Shown one piece after another: positions 31,200-39,035 of a stretch of DNA of 39,035 nt (position 1 is the stretch's first letter; the number at the start of each line of letters is the position of its first letter). The notes beneath the pieces are model-generated. The model was not told where the DNA came from. It saw only the letters and a list, made by a program, of their open reading frames with translations, and did no database searches. The DNA is from Pengzhenrongella frigida (lineage in GTDB: Bacteria; Actinomycetota; Actinomycetes; Actinomycetales; Cellulomonadaceae), in contig NZ_SDWW01000043.1 in assembly GCF_004168625.1 (NCBI RefSeq), positions 1-39,035 of the forward strand, given 5' to 3'. The position numbers and the translations under genes are program-made.

Positions 31200-32708
31200 T
31201 CAGAACCCCTGGGCGAGCCGGTAGTAGGCCTGGTTCCAGCGGATCTCGCGGGCGAACCCGCGCGACGTGGTGTCCGCGTCGATCACGAGCAGCTCGGTGC
31301 GGGCGATGTCGGCGAAGTCGGCGAAGACCTCGATCCCGACCTGGGTGCTGAGCACCGAGTGGTGCGCGGCGCCGGCCGTGAGCCAGGCCTCGGCCGAGGT
31401 GGCGAAGTCCGGCTCGGGCTTCCACACCGCGCGCGCCACGGGGAGCTTCGGCAGCTCCTCGAGCGGCGGCACGACCTCGACGACGTTCGCCGTCAGGCGG
31501 AAGCGCTCACGCATGTCGGACATGGCCACCACGACGCCGGGGCCGGCATCCGTGTCGAACACGAGCCGGACGGGGTCCTCGCGGCCACCGATTCCCAGCG
31601 GGTGCACCTCCAGGGTCGGACGTGACGTCGTCAGCGACGGGCAGACCTCGAGCATGTGGGCGCCGAGGATGAGCTCGGAGCCGGGCACCATGTTGTAGGT
31701 GTAGTCCTCCATGAGCGAGGCGCCGCCGGGGAGGCCGGTGCCCATGACCTTGGCCGCCCGCACCAGCACGGCCGTCTTCCAGTCGCCCTCGGCGCCGAAG
31801 CCGTAGCCGTCGGCCATCAGCCGCTGGACCGCGAGCCCCGGCAGCTGCCGCAGCCCGCCGAGGTCCTCGAAGCTGGTGGTGAACGCCGTCGCGCCGAGGC
31901 CCTCGAGGAACGACCGCAGGCCGAGCTCGATCCGCGCGCCGTAGCGCAGGGAGTCGTGCCGGTCCCCGCCCACCCGCAGCTCGGCGGCGACGTCGTACAG
32001 GTCCTCGTACTCGTCGACCAGGGCGCCGACCTCGGCGTCCGTGGCCGCGTCGACGGCCTCGACGAGGTCGTTCACGCCCCAGGTGTTGACCGAGACGCCG
32101 AACCGCAGCTCGGCCTCGGTCTTGTCACCCTCGGTGACCGCCACGTTGCGCATGTTGTCGCCGAACCGGGCGAGCTTGAGCTCGTGCGTCGCGGACCAGC
32201 CCGCGGCCGCGCGCGCCCAGGTGCCGATCTTGGCGGTGACCGCGGGGTTCGAGACGTGCCCGACGACGGTCTTGCGGGCCACCCCGAGCCGCGACTGGAT
32301 GTACCCGAACTCACGGTCGCCGTGGGCGGCCTGGTTGAGGTTCATGAAGTCCATGTCGATGGTCGCCCAGGGCAGCTCGACGTTGGCCTGCGTGTGCAGG
32401 TGCAGCAGCGGCGTGCGCAGCGCGTCCAGCCCGGCGATCCACATCTTGGCCGGGGAGAACGTGTGCATCCAGGCGATCACGCCGATGCAGGCGTCCGAGG
32501 AGTTGGCCTCGAGCGCCATCCGCCGGATCGCGTCCGAGCTCTTCAGCACGGGCTTCCAGATGACCTTGACCGGGACCTGGTCGGCCTCGGAGATGGCGCG
32601 CGCGATCGCCTGGGACTGCTCGGCGACCTGGCGCAGGGTGTCCTCGCCGTAGAGGTCCTGGCTTCCGGTGAGGAACCAGACCTCGCGGTCGGCAAATGCC
32701 TTGCTCAT
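31200..32708 (-). CDS. araA: AraA, L-arabinose isomerase
   Basis: Manganese-dependent isomerase that turns L-arabinose into L-ribulose, first step of arabinose breakdown. The 502-aa length is standard. Visible marks are [20 protein letters not shown] at the start, [15 protein letters not shown] (about 80-94), [48 protein letters not shown] (metal-binding Glu), the MEDYTYN segment, and HMLEVCPSL with metal-binding His. ATG 32708 overlaps the araD stop as ATGA. It ends the araB-araD-araA operon and is followed by two hairpins. Confidence 0.96.
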   Translation of the reverse strand: MSKAFADREVWFLTGSQDLYGEDTLRQVAEQSQAIARAISEADQVPVKVIWKPVLKSSDAIRRMALEANSSDACIGVIAWMHTFSPAKMWIAGLDALRTPLLHLHTQANVELPWATIDMDFMNLNQAAHGDREFGYIQSRLGVARKTVVGHVSNPAVTAKIGTWARAAAGWSATHELKLARFGDNMRNVAVTEGDKTEAELRFGVSVNTWGVNDLVEAVDAATDAEVGALVDEYEDLYDVAAELRVGGDRHDSLRYGARIELGLRSFLEGLGATAFTTSFEDLGGLRQLPGLAVQRLMADGYGFGAEGDWKTAVLVRAAKVMGTGLPGGASLMEDYTYNMVPGSELILGAHMLEVCPSLTTSRPTLEVHPLGIGGREDPVRLVFDTDAGPGVVVAMSDMRERFRLTANVVEVVPPLEELPKLPVARAVWKPEPDFATSAEAWLTAGAAHHSVLSTQVGIEVFADFADIARTELLVIDADTTSRGFAREIRWNQAYYRLAQGF

Positions 32709-33433
32709 GAGACTCCTTCGCGGCCGGACTGCTGGCCGTAGACGTTCTGGTAGCGGTTGTAGAGCGAGTCGATGTCGGCCTGCGGGATCGGGACCGGCTC
32801 ACCGAGCTGGCGCGAGATGTGCACGGTGCGGGCCACCTCCTCGACCATGACGGCGGCCTTGACGGCAGCGCGGGCGTCCTTGCCGATCGTGAACGGGCCG
32901 TGGTTGCGCATCAGGACGGCGGGCGACCGGCTCTCGCGCAGGGTCTCGACGATCCCCTGGCCGATCGAGTCGTCCCCGATCAGCGCGAACGGGCCGATCG
33001 GGACCGGTCCGCCGAACTCGTCGGCCATCATCGTCAGCACGCACGGCACCTCCTCGCCACGCGCCGCCCAGGCGGTCGCGTACGTCGAGTGGGTGTGCAC
33101 GACGCCGCCGACGTGCGCGAGGTGGCGGTAGACGTAGGCGTGGGCCGCGGTGTCCGACGACGGCGCCCGGGTCCCCTCGACGAGCTCGCCGTCGAGGTCG
33201 CACACGACCATGGACTCCGGCGTGAGGTCGTCGTAGGAGACGCCCGACGGCTTGATCACGAACAGGTCGGCGCCCGGCACGCGCTGCGACACGTTTCCCG
33301 CGGTCCACACCACGAGCCCGTAGCGCGGCAGCTCGGCATGCAGCGCCGAGACGATCGCGCGCACCTGCACGACGGCGGCACGCACCTCGTCGCTGTAGGC
33401 GGCGAGGCCCCCGCGCTGGTCGGCGGCGCTCAT
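32705..33433 (-). CDS. araD: AraD, L-ribulose-5-phosphate 4-epimerase
   Basis: Zinc aldolase-type epimerase (242 aa) that converts L-ribulose 5-phosphate to D-xylulose 5-phosphate, which enters the pentose phosphate pathway. Motifs: [22 protein letters not shown] (about 42-63), [15 protein letters not shown], the zinc site [13 protein letters not shown] (two His), and [14 protein letters not shown] with the third His. The C-terminal [11 protein letters not shown] is typical. Both ends overlap neighbours by ATGA (araB upstream, araA downstream), which fixes the start despite a longer open frame. Confidence 0.95.
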   Translation of the reverse strand: MSAADQRGGLAAYSDEVRAAVVQVRAIVSALHAELPRYGLVVWTAGNVSQRVPGADLFVIKPSGVSYDDLTPESMVVCDLDGELVEGTRAPSSDTAAHAYVYRHLAHVGGVVHTHSTYATAWAARGEEVPCVLTMMADEFGGPVPIGPFALIGDDSIGQGIVETLRESRSPAVLMRNHGPFTIGKDARAAVKAAVMVEEVARTVHISRQLGEPVPIPQADIDSLYNRYQNVYGQQSGREGVS

Positions 33434-35169
33434 GCGCGGCCGCCGATCGCCGCGCGCCGGATGGCCTTGAGCCGGTGCATGACGTCGTTGGCGCCACGTC
33501 CGAAGTAGTCGTGCAGCAGCGTGTACTCGGCGAACAGCGCGTCGTACCGCACCGCGTTGGCCTCGATGGGCGTGTAGGCCGCGACCACGCGGTGGCCCAT
33601 GACCTTGGCCGCGGCGCGCACGTCGGGATACGCCCCGGCGGCGACGGCGGCGTGGATGGCCGAGCCGAGCGCCGGTCCCTGCTCGGAGACGATCGTGCTC
33701 AGCGGCAGGCGCGTGACGTCGGCGTAGATCTGCATGAGCAGCGCGTTCTTGAGCAGCCCGCCCGCGACGACCAGCTCGGTCACCGGGACGCCCGAGGTCT
33801 CGAACGCCTCGACGATCGTGCGGGTCCCGAACGCGGTCGCCTCGAGCAGCGCGCGGTAGGTGTCCTCGGGCTTGGTCAGCAGGGTCTGGCCGACGACGAC
33901 GCCCGAGAGCTCGTGGTCGACGAGCACGGAGCGGTTGCCGGAGTGCCAGTCGAGCGCGACCAGGCCGTGCTCGCCGATCTCCTGCGCCGCGGCGAGCTCG
34001 GTGAGGTAGGCGTGCACGGACAGCCCGCGGTCGGCGGCGGCCGCGACGTACGCCGGCGGCACCGCGGAGTTCACGAACCAGCCGAAGATGTCCCCGACAC
34101 CGCTCTGGCCGGCCTCGTAGCCCCAGAGCCCCTCGACGATCCCGCCGTCGACGACGCCGCACATGCCCGGCACCTCGTGCAGCGCGCGGCCGTTCATCAC
34201 GTGGCACGTGGACGTGCCCATGATCGCGACCATCTGACCCGGCTCGCACGCGTTCGCGGCGGGTGAGGTGACGTGCGCATCGACGTTCCCGACGGCGACC
34301 GCGATGCCCTCGGGCAGCCCGGTCCACTCCGCGGCCTGAGCCGTGAGCGTGCCGGCCGGTGCGCCGAGCTGGCCGATCGGGTGGGCGACCTTCGCATCCA
34401 CGAAGTCGGCGAAGTCGGGGTTGAGGGCTGCGAGGAAGTCCCGGGACGGGTAGACGCCGTCCTGCAGGATCCCCTTGTAGCCGGCGGTGCACGCGTTGCG
34501 CACGTACTGCCCCGAGAGCTGCCAGATGATCCAGTCGGCGGCCTCGACCCAGTGCTCGGTCGCGTCGTAGACCTCGCGGTCCTCCTCGAGCAGCTGCAGC
34601 CCCTTGGCGAACTCCCACTCGGAGGAGATCAGGCCGCCGTACCGCGGGATCCAGCTCTCGCCGCGCTCGAGCGCGAGCGCCGTGATCCGGTCGGCGTGCG
34701 GCTGGGCGGAGTGGTGCTTCCACAGCTTGACGTAGGCGTGCGGCCGGTCAGCGAACTCGGGGAGCTCGGCGAGCGGGGTGCCGTCGGCCGTGGTGGCGAC
34801 CATGGTGCACGCGGTGAAGTCGGTGCCGATGCCGATCACGTTCGCCGGGTCGATCCCGAACGCGTCCTGCGCCGCCCGGATCGCCGCGGGAACAGCCGTG
34901 CGCAGCACGTCGACGTAGTCGGCCGGGACCTGGAGCGCCCAGTCGGGGGCGAGGGCGATCGGGGAGCCGGCGGCGGCGGCCGGCCCGGCCGTCAGCGCAC
35001 GCTCCATGACGGCATGCGGGTACTCGTGCACCGCAGAACCGAGCTCCGCACCGTCGCGCACGCGGACGATGACCGCCCGACCGGAAAGGGTGCCGTAGTC
35101 GACCCCGACAACGAGGGCCTCATCCACGGGCACGTTCCGAGGACCTTGTCCCGCCATCTCCACCGCCAT
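33430..35169 (-). CDS. araB: AraB, ribulokinase
   Basis: FGGY-family kinase (579 aa) that phosphorylates L-ribulose. The nucleotide-binding start is VVGVDYGTLSGRAVIVRV near residues 21-38; the AraB-typical IGIGTDFTACTMV, YVKLWKHHSAQPHADRI, SSEWEFAKGLQLLEED and VAVGNVDAHVTSPAANACEPGQMVAIMGTSTCHV follow. GGLLKNALLMQIYADV and GPALGSAIHAAVAAG mark the second ATP domain. ATG 35169 has GGGAG eight bases upstream. It heads the araBDA operon behind an AraR-type operator. Confidence 0.95.
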   Translation of the reverse strand: MAVEMAGQGPRNVPVDEALVVGVDYGTLSGRAVIVRVRDGAELGSAVHEYPHAVMERALTAGPAAAAGSPIALAPDWALQVPADYVDVLRTAVPAAIRAAQDAFGIDPANVIGIGTDFTACTMVATTADGTPLAELPEFADRPHAYVKLWKHHSAQPHADRITALALERGESWIPRYGGLISSEWEFAKGLQLLEEDREVYDATEHWVEAADWIIWQLSGQYVRNACTAGYKGILQDGVYPSRDFLAALNPDFADFVDAKVAHPIGQLGAPAGTLTAQAAEWTGLPEGIAVAVGNVDAHVTSPAANACEPGQMVAIMGTSTCHVMNGRALHEVPGMCGVVDGGIVEGLWGYEAGQSGVGDIFGWFVNSAVPPAYVAAAADRGLSVHAYLTELAAAQEIGEHGLVALDWHSGNRSVLVDHELSGVVVGQTLLTKPEDTYRALLEATAFGTRTIVEAFETSGVPVTELVVAGGLLKNALLMQIYADVTRLPLSTIVSEQGPALGSAIHAAVAAGAYPDVRAAAKVMGHRVVAAYTPIEANAVRYDALFAEYTLLHDYFGRGANDVMHRLKAIRRAAIGGRA

Positions 35170-35246
35170 TGGTGTTGCTCCCGATCGTCGCCCCGCCGTA
35201 GCGAGGTCGCGTTCACCGACGGCGGGCGCCGTCGGCCATATCCCTA

Positions 35247-35275
35247 AATGTTAGCGCTCACATTCACTGTGTCAA
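35247..35275 (-). promoter_or_regulatory. araBDA promoter with LacI/AraR operator
   Basis: TTGACA (35275-35270), 16-bp spacer, TAACAT (35253-35248). The palindrome AATGTTAGCGCTCACATT (35247-35264; AATGT and ACATT around AGCGCT) fills the spacer and -10, so repressor binding excludes polymerase. The -35 box contains the TGA stop codon of the upstream lacI gene (35274-35272). Confidence 0.8.
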
Positions 35276-36297
35276 GCCCTCCCTGGACCGGTGCTCGCGC
35301 GGACCACGAGCCGCGGTGGGATCGGGGTCGGGTCGAGCGGCAACCCCTCCATCGCGGCGACCAGCAGCTCCAGGCACCGTCGTCCCAGGTCAGCGAACTC
35401 CTGCCGGACCGTGGTCAGCGGCGGGTGGAAGTGCGCCGCCCCACCGATGTCGTCGAAGCCGACCACCGAGACGTCCTGCGGGACCGCGACACCTCCCTCG
35501 GCGAAGGCGTGCAGCAGCCCGAGCGCGAGCTGGTCGTTGGCGGCGAACACCGCTGTCGGCGCACCCTCGCGCACCAGGCTCCGGCCGACGGCGTACCCAC
35601 GCTCGGCGCTCCAGTCAGCGGCGATCTGCGCCCCCGGCGCGACCCCGGCCACGGCGAGCTCGGCGCGCCAACCGGCCACCCGGGCCCGCGCGTCGATCCA
35701 GTCGAGCGGACCCGCCACGTGCACCACCTCGCGGTGCCCGAGGTCGAGCAGGTGACGGGTCGCCAGCCGGGCGCCCAGCTCCTGGTCGACGCTCATCGTG
35801 TGCAGCGAGAAGCCGGGGCTCGGCTCGGACGCGATCATCACGAGCGGGATCTGGCTCGCGAACGGGACGAGCGCGTCGCGGACGTCGTCCTGCGGCGCGA
35901 TCACGATGATGCCCTCGACCGCCTGGCCCAGGAAGTACTCGACGGCCTTGTCCACGCTGCTCGCATCGGTGCCCGCCAGCGTCGCGATGCTGACGAAGTA
36001 GCCGGCCGCGCGCGCCGCCTCCTCGACCGCGATGAGCGTCGAGGAGGGGCCGAAGTACGGCAGCCCCACGGTCACGACGCCGATCGTCCCCGACCTGCGG
36101 GTGACGAGCGCACGGGCCGCGATGTTGCGCCGGTACCCGAGCTCGGCGATGGCCTCGAGCACACGCGCGCGGGTCTCCGGGCGCACGCTCGTGTGAGCGT
36201 TCAGCACCCGCGAGACCGTCTGGTGCGAGACCCCCGCCACCCGGGCGACGTCACTCATCGCCGGCGGTCTCGGCCGCGCGTCGTACTCGGTCGTCAT
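35272..36297 (-). CDS. LacI family arabinose regulator (AraR-like)
   Basis: Repressor of 341 residues. HTH: MSDVARVAGVSHQTVSRVLNAHTSVRPETRARVLEAI, then the hinge LGYRRNIAARALVTRRSG and a sensor domain (TIGVVTVGLPYFGPSSTLIA, VFAANDQLALGLLHAF, VVGFDDIGGAAHFHPPLTTV). ATG 36297 is used; an internal ATG (residue 14) could also start the HTH. It lies just upstream of araB, whose promoter holds a symmetric AGCGCT-centred operator of LacI type. Arabinose or a pathway intermediate is the likely inducer. Upstream lies a repeat tract in frame with proC. Confidence 0.9.
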   Translation of the reverse strand: MTTEYDARPRPPAMSDVARVAGVSHQTVSRVLNAHTSVRPETRARVLEAIAELGYRRNIAARALVTRRSGTIGVVTVGLPYFGPSSTLIAVEEAARAAGYFVSIATLAGTDASSVDKAVEYFLGQAVEGIIVIAPQDDVRDALVPFASQIPLVMIASEPSPGFSLHTMSVDQELGARLATRHLLDLGHREVVHVAGPLDWIDARARVAGWRAELAVAGVAPGAQIAADWSAERGYAVGRSLVREGAPTAVFAANDQLALGLLHAFAEGGVAVPQDVSVVGFDDIGGAAHFHPPLTTVRQEFADLGRRCLELLVAAMEGLPLDPTPIPPRLVVRASTGPGRA

Positions 36298-36357
36298 CGC
36301 GTCGTCGTCATTCTCGTCGTCGTCAATCTGGTCGTCGTCAGTCTCATCGTCGTCATC
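36298..36357. repeat. 15-bp tandem repeats between proC and lacI
   Basis: Four diverged copies of a 15-bp unit of the type CGTCGTCGTCATTCT fill most of the 72-bp spacer. On the minus strand the frame is open from the proC TAG stop to the lacI ATG and reads as Asp-rich pentads (DDDEN, DDDQI type). Confidence 0.8.
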
Positions 36358-36369
36358 TCGACACGTCCA

Positions 36370-37242
36370 CTACACGCCGGGGGCGGCGTCGGCCTCGGCC
36401 GCGAGCTCGCGGGACCGGTCCCGGGCCGCCTCCGCTGCGGCCAGGAAGCCCGCGCGGACGCCGTGCGCGTCCAGCTCGCGCAGCGCGGCGACCGTGGTGC
36501 CGCCCGGGGACGAGACCCGTTCGCGCAGGATCACGGGGTGCTCGCCGCTCTCCTCGAGCAGCGCAGCAGCGCCGGCGACGGTCGCGACCGCGAGCTGCCG
36601 GGCGCGGTCGCGGGTCAGTCCCAGCAGGACGCCCGCCTCGGCGAGCGCATCGACCACGTAGAAGACGTAGGCCGGCCCCGAGCCGGAGATCGCGGTGACC
36701 GCGTCGAGGTCCTTCTCGGCCGCGCGAACCACCAGTCCCGTCCGCGCGAGGATCCGCTCGGTGCGCGCGAGGTGCTGCTCGGTCGCGTGGGCGCCGGCGC
36801 TGATCGCACTGGCTCCCCGCCCGATCACCGCGGGGGTGTTCGGCATGACTCGCACGACGGCGGTGCCCGCGGGCACCCGGCGCTCGTAGAACGAGCACGG
36901 CAGCCCGGCCGCGACGCTGACGAGCAGCGCCGCCGGTGCGAGGGACCCGGCGATCTCCGCCAGCACCGGGCCGACGTCCTTGGGCTTGAGCGCGACGACG
37001 ACCGTGTCGGCATCCCGGACGGCTGCCGCGTTGCCGACCACGCAGCGGATTCCGTACCGCGCCGCGAGGTCCGCGCCGCGCGCCGTCGAGGGTTCCGTCA
37101 CGACGACGTCGTCGGCCCCCCAGCCCGAGGCGAGCACGCCGGCGAGGATGGCTTCACCCATGACCCCGCCACCGAGGATCACCAGGCGCCCGGCGTCGCC
37201 GGTCACCTCGGGGCTCACCGCGGAGTCAGGGGCCGAGCTCAC
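36370..37242 (-). CDS. proC: ProC, pyrroline-5-carboxylate reductase
   Basis: NAD(P)H-dependent enzyme of the last proline synthesis step, 290 aa, cytoplasmic. The Rossmann motif LVILGGGVMGEAILAGVL lies near residues 20-37. VVVALKPKDV, VRVMPNTPAVIGRGASAIS, AVTAISGSGPAYVFYVVDAL and the closing SSPGGTTVAALREL are all family hallmarks. The GTG at 37242 overlaps the upstream stop as GTGA; a longer open frame upstream has no homology. Its stop is followed in the same frame by an open acidic repeat tract leading into lacI. Confidence 0.95.
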   Translation of the reverse strand: MSSAPDSAVSPEVTGDAGRLVILGGGVMGEAILAGVLASGWGADDVVVTEPSTARGADLAARYGIRCVVGNAAAVRDADTVVVALKPKDVGPVLAEIAGSLAPAALLVSVAAGLPCSFYERRVPAGTAVVRVMPNTPAVIGRGASAISAGAHATEQHLARTERILARTGLVVRAAEKDLDAVTAISGSGPAYVFYVVDALAEAGVLLGLTRDRARQLAVATVAGAAALLEESGEHPVILRERVSSPGGTTVAALRELDAHGVRAGFLAAAEAARDRSRELAAEADAAPGV

Positions 37243-37985
37243 AGCGGGAAGGCCTGGTAGAAGTCGCGCACGGTCTGCGCGGGTCCGGTCGCCTGGAACA
37301 GCGCGGTGCCGTTCGTCCAGGTCACCGAGCCGGCGCCGTCGGCACCTTCCGAGAACGTCCAGCTTCCGACTGCCGCGCCGCCGACCTCGACGGAACCGCT
37401 GTCGGTGGCGGGCGCAGCTGCGACGAGGGCGGTGTACGCGACCGCAGCCTCCTCGGGCGACTCCCACTGGCCGGCGTCGAGGGCGACGGAGACCGCCGCA
37501 CCGTCGGAGTAGTCGAACCGGTACCCCTCGAGCGCATCGGCGACCACGAGGGTCGGCTGCGGCGCGACCGCGGTGAGCGCGAGGTCCAGGACCGTGCTCG
37601 GCAGCGCGTCGGCGAAGGCGGAGGTCGGGGTGCGCTCGATGGGGGCGACGGTCGGCGTCGGCGAGGCCAGCGTGACCGTGCTGGCCGACGGCGTCGCCAC
37701 CGGCTCGGCCGCGTCGAACGCGCCCGCGAGCGCAGCGATCCCCAGCCCGACGATCACGACGGCGCCGACGGCGGCGGCGATGAGCAGGTTGCGGCGACGC
37801 GTCGGGTGGTCCTTGCTCGCCGGATCCGGGGCGGGGGCGTCGGGCTCGACGCCCGGCGCGCTCCGGCGGGCGCGCGACGCCGGCGCGGGCGATCCAGCGG
37901 TCGCCGCCGACACAGCCGGCTGAGCGGGCGCGGGCGGCGCCGGCAGGTCCTCGGCGCCCCAGGTACCACGCGTGCTGTCGGTCAT
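37239..37985 (-). CDS. Single-pass membrane protein, unknown function
   Basis: A 248-residue protein with a Pro/Ala-rich cytoplasmic N-terminus (about 65 residues, with basic KDHPTRRRN next to the membrane), one helix [24 protein letters not shown] (about 67-90), a Thr/Pro/Ser linker ([16 protein letters not shown]), and an extracytoplasmic domain of about 135 residues. That domain contains [32 protein letters not shown] and [38 protein letters not shown] precedes the ATG. It is translationally coupled to proC. I recognise no named family. Confidence 0.75.
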   Translation of the reverse strand: MTDSTRGTWGAEDLPAPPAPAQPAVSAATAGSPAPASRARRSAPGVEPDAPAPDPASKDHPTRRRNLLIAAAVGAVVIVGLGIAALAGAFDAAEPVATPSASTVTLASPTPTVAPIERTPTSAFADALPSTVLDLALTAVAPQPTLVVADALEGYRFDYSDGAAVSVALDAGQWESPEEAAVAYTALVAAAPATDSGSVEVGGAAVGSWTFSEGADGAGSVTWTNGTALFQATGPAQTVRDFYQAFPL

Positions 37986-38068
37986 CCTTGCCCTCCCTGC
38001 GTGCGCCGCCGGGCAATCGCAGCGCGTTCGCAGAAGAGCCTACGCAATCACCGGGCCCGGACCCGCCG

Positions 38069-38074
38069 TACGAT
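38069..38074 (+). promoter_or_regulatory. -10 box of the leaderless cysteine-rich gene
   Basis: TACGAT ending six bases before the ATG at 38081, with no Shine-Dalgarno site. Confidence 0.5.
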
Positions 38075-38080
38075 GCTGCG

Positions 38081-39035
38081 ATGCTCGATCCGCGTGGTGA
38101 GACGCCGCTCGACAGCCCGCGGCTCTGGATCGAGTTCCCCGATCCGGACTGGGACCCCGCCGCCGAGCCCGAGGGTGCCGCGCAGATGTTCCGCGTCGAC
38201 CTCACCTGGCTCACCTCGTCCTGGACCTGCATCTTCGGCCGGGGGTGCGCGGGGATCGACGCCGAGCGCCCCGACGACGGCTGCTGCACGCTGGGCGCCC
38301 ATTTCACCGACGACGACGACGAGGCCCGGGTGGCCGCGCACGTCGAGAGCCTCACCGACGCGACCTGGCAACGCCGCGCCGCCGTCGGGCCGGGGCCCGC
38401 GGGCTGGGTCGAGGTGGACGACGACGGTTCGCGCAAGACCCGGGTGCTCGACGGCGCCTGCGTCTTCCTCAACGACCGTGGCTTCGCCGGCGGGTCGGGC
38501 TGCGCGCTGCACCACCTGGCCGGCGCACTGGCGATCGACGGGCTGCACACCAAGCCGGACGTGTGCTGGCAGCTCCCGCTGCGGCGCACCTACCGCACCG
38601 TCACCCGGCCGGACGGGTCGAGCTACCTCGAGGTCCAGATCGCCGAGTACGACCGGCGCGGCTGGGGCGCGGGCGGCCACGACCTGGACTGGTACTGCAC
38701 CGGCAACCCGCTCGCGCACGTCGGCGCCGAGCCCGTGTACCTCTCGCTGGCCGCCGAGCTGCGCGAGCTCGTCGGCCCGGCCGCGTACGCCGAGATCGCC
38801 CGCCATGGCGCGGAGCTGCTCGGCGCCCGCCAGGGCGCGCAGGGGCACGGCACCCGCCAGGGCGCGCAGGGGAACGGCGCCCCCCAGAGCACGGAGCTGC
38901 GGGGCGCTCGCACGCTGCTCCCCCTGACCGTTCACCCAGCGACCCGGGCCGCCGCCGATGATGCTCCTATAGGTGTCAAGCGGCCTGAAGCCATTGGCGG
39001 TAGGCGTCGGCGAGTTCGTCGTCGCGGGTCAGTCC
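38081..39035 (+). CDS. Cysteine-rich protein, putative metal binding (3' end unresolved)
   Basis: Frame begins [20 protein letters not shown] and stays open to the window end (318 codons). It has eight Cys, at 50, 56, 68, 69, 127, 141, 162 and 206, in [30 protein letters not shown] and WYCTGN contexts. The early C-X5-C and CC pattern recalls YkgJ/DUF3109-type metal or Fe-S clusters; this family call is tentative. The recognisable part ends near residue 247 ([11 protein letters not shown]), then a 9-residue repeat ([18 protein letters not shown]) and low-complexity, finally Arg-rich residues over the antisense of another frame. The native stop has probably been lost or lies beyond the edge. 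Confidence 0.65.
   Translation, partial: MLDPRGETPLDSPRLWIEFPDPDWDPAAEPEGAAQMFRVDLTWLTSSWTCIFGRGCAGIDAERPDDGCCTLGAHFTDDDDEARVAAHVESLTDATWQRRAAVGPGPAGWVEVDDDGSRKTRVLDGACVFLNDRGFAGGSGCALHHLAGALAIDGLHTKPDVCWQLPLRRTYRTVTRPDGSSYLEVQIAEYDRRGWGAGGHDLDWYCTGNPLAHVGAEPVYLSLAAELRELVGPAAYAEIARHGAELLGARQGAQGHGTRQGAQGNGAPQSTELRGARTLLPLTVHPATRAAADDAPIGVKRPEAIGGRRRRVRRRGSV
38825..38878 (+). repeat. 27-bp tandem duplication in the cysteine-rich gene
   Basis: CCCGCCAGGGCGCGCAGGGG at 38825-38844 recurs at 38852-38871, and the copies continue to match with few differences. The period is nine codons (RQGAQGHGT / RQGAQGNGA). Confidence 0.8.
38976..39035 (-). CDS. C-terminal end of an unidentified minus-strand gene (partial)
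   Basis: Entering from the right edge, the minus strand reads [19 protein letters not shown] and a TGA stop. The residue pattern (charged start, amphipathic Trp-containing helix end) looks like a real C-terminus, and the opposite frame there degenerates into Arg-rich sequence. It could be a transposase whose element ends near 38950-38975, but only 19 codons are visible and no family can be named. Confidence 0.4.
   Translation of the reverse strand, partial: GLTRDDELADAYRQWLQAA

Noticed and set aside
37243-38589. Extension of the proC frame to 739 codons.
   Set aside because: It would cover the membrane-protein gene and the cysteine-rich gene. The GTGA overlap and Rossmann start fix proC at 37242.

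Overview
The window is about 39 kb of very GC-rich DNA (roughly 70% or more by eye). Genes are dense, with ATGA, GTGA and TGATG start/stop overlaps and many GTG starts. Gene content (menaquinone pathway, System II cytochrome c maturation, Rex, bS22, DUF4229, leaderless promoters) indicates an actinomycete. The glycan genes and core gene order suggest Micrococcales, probably Cellulomonas or a close relative; the genus is inference.

Layout. (1) 1-7.1 kb, menaquinone: menD (cut by the left edge) and menC on the minus strand, divergent menB, a 59-aa membrane protein and a DUF3048 lipoprotein, then menE-menA. (2) 6.7-12.4 kb, respiration: a DUF4229 protein, a small anchored protein, and a translationally coupled minus-strand run of histidine phosphatase, TlpA-like thioredoxin, ccdA, resB and ccsB. 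(3) 12.4-15.6 kb: divergent marR/yceI, glutaredoxin-rex, and a HAD-IB phosphatase. (4) 15.7-21.8 kb: first arabinose locus, consisting of a LacI regulator, a solute-binding protein, two permeases and a cytoplasmic GH51 arabinofuranosidase. (5) 21.9-26.0 kb, housekeeping: bS22, a one-HTH DNA-binding protein, AcuC-type deacetylase and a TrkH/TrkA potassium system. (6) 26.0-36.3 kb: second arabinose locus, with a ChvE/MmsA/MmsB-type monosaccharide importer under a DeoR regulator, and araB-araD-araA under a LacI/AraR regulator. (7) 36.4-39.0 kb: proC, a single-pass membrane protein, an eight-cysteine protein, and the tail of an unidentified minus-strand gene at the right edge.

How it works together. 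Arabino-oligosaccharides would enter through the family-1 ABC system and be cut inside the cell by GH51. Free L-arabinose or related monosaccharides would enter through the MmsAB system. AraA, AraB and AraD would turn arabinose into D-xylulose 5-phosphate. Three separate regulators with distinct candidate operators control the three parts. Menaquinone and cytochrome c maturation genes serve the respiratory chain, and Rex senses its redox output.

I found no clearly unprecedented system. The most interesting signals are regulatory and architectural: a repeated leaderless-start grammar (TANNNT, 5-7 nt, start codon), a divergent pair whose promoters occupy each other's leaders, an araB -35 box built from the upstream lacI stop codon, in-frame tandem repeats in acidic tails (including an open-frame acidic linker between proC and lacI), long hairpins after both solute-binding genes, and a possible mobile-element junction at the right edge. 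No tRNA, rRNA or CRISPR array was seen.
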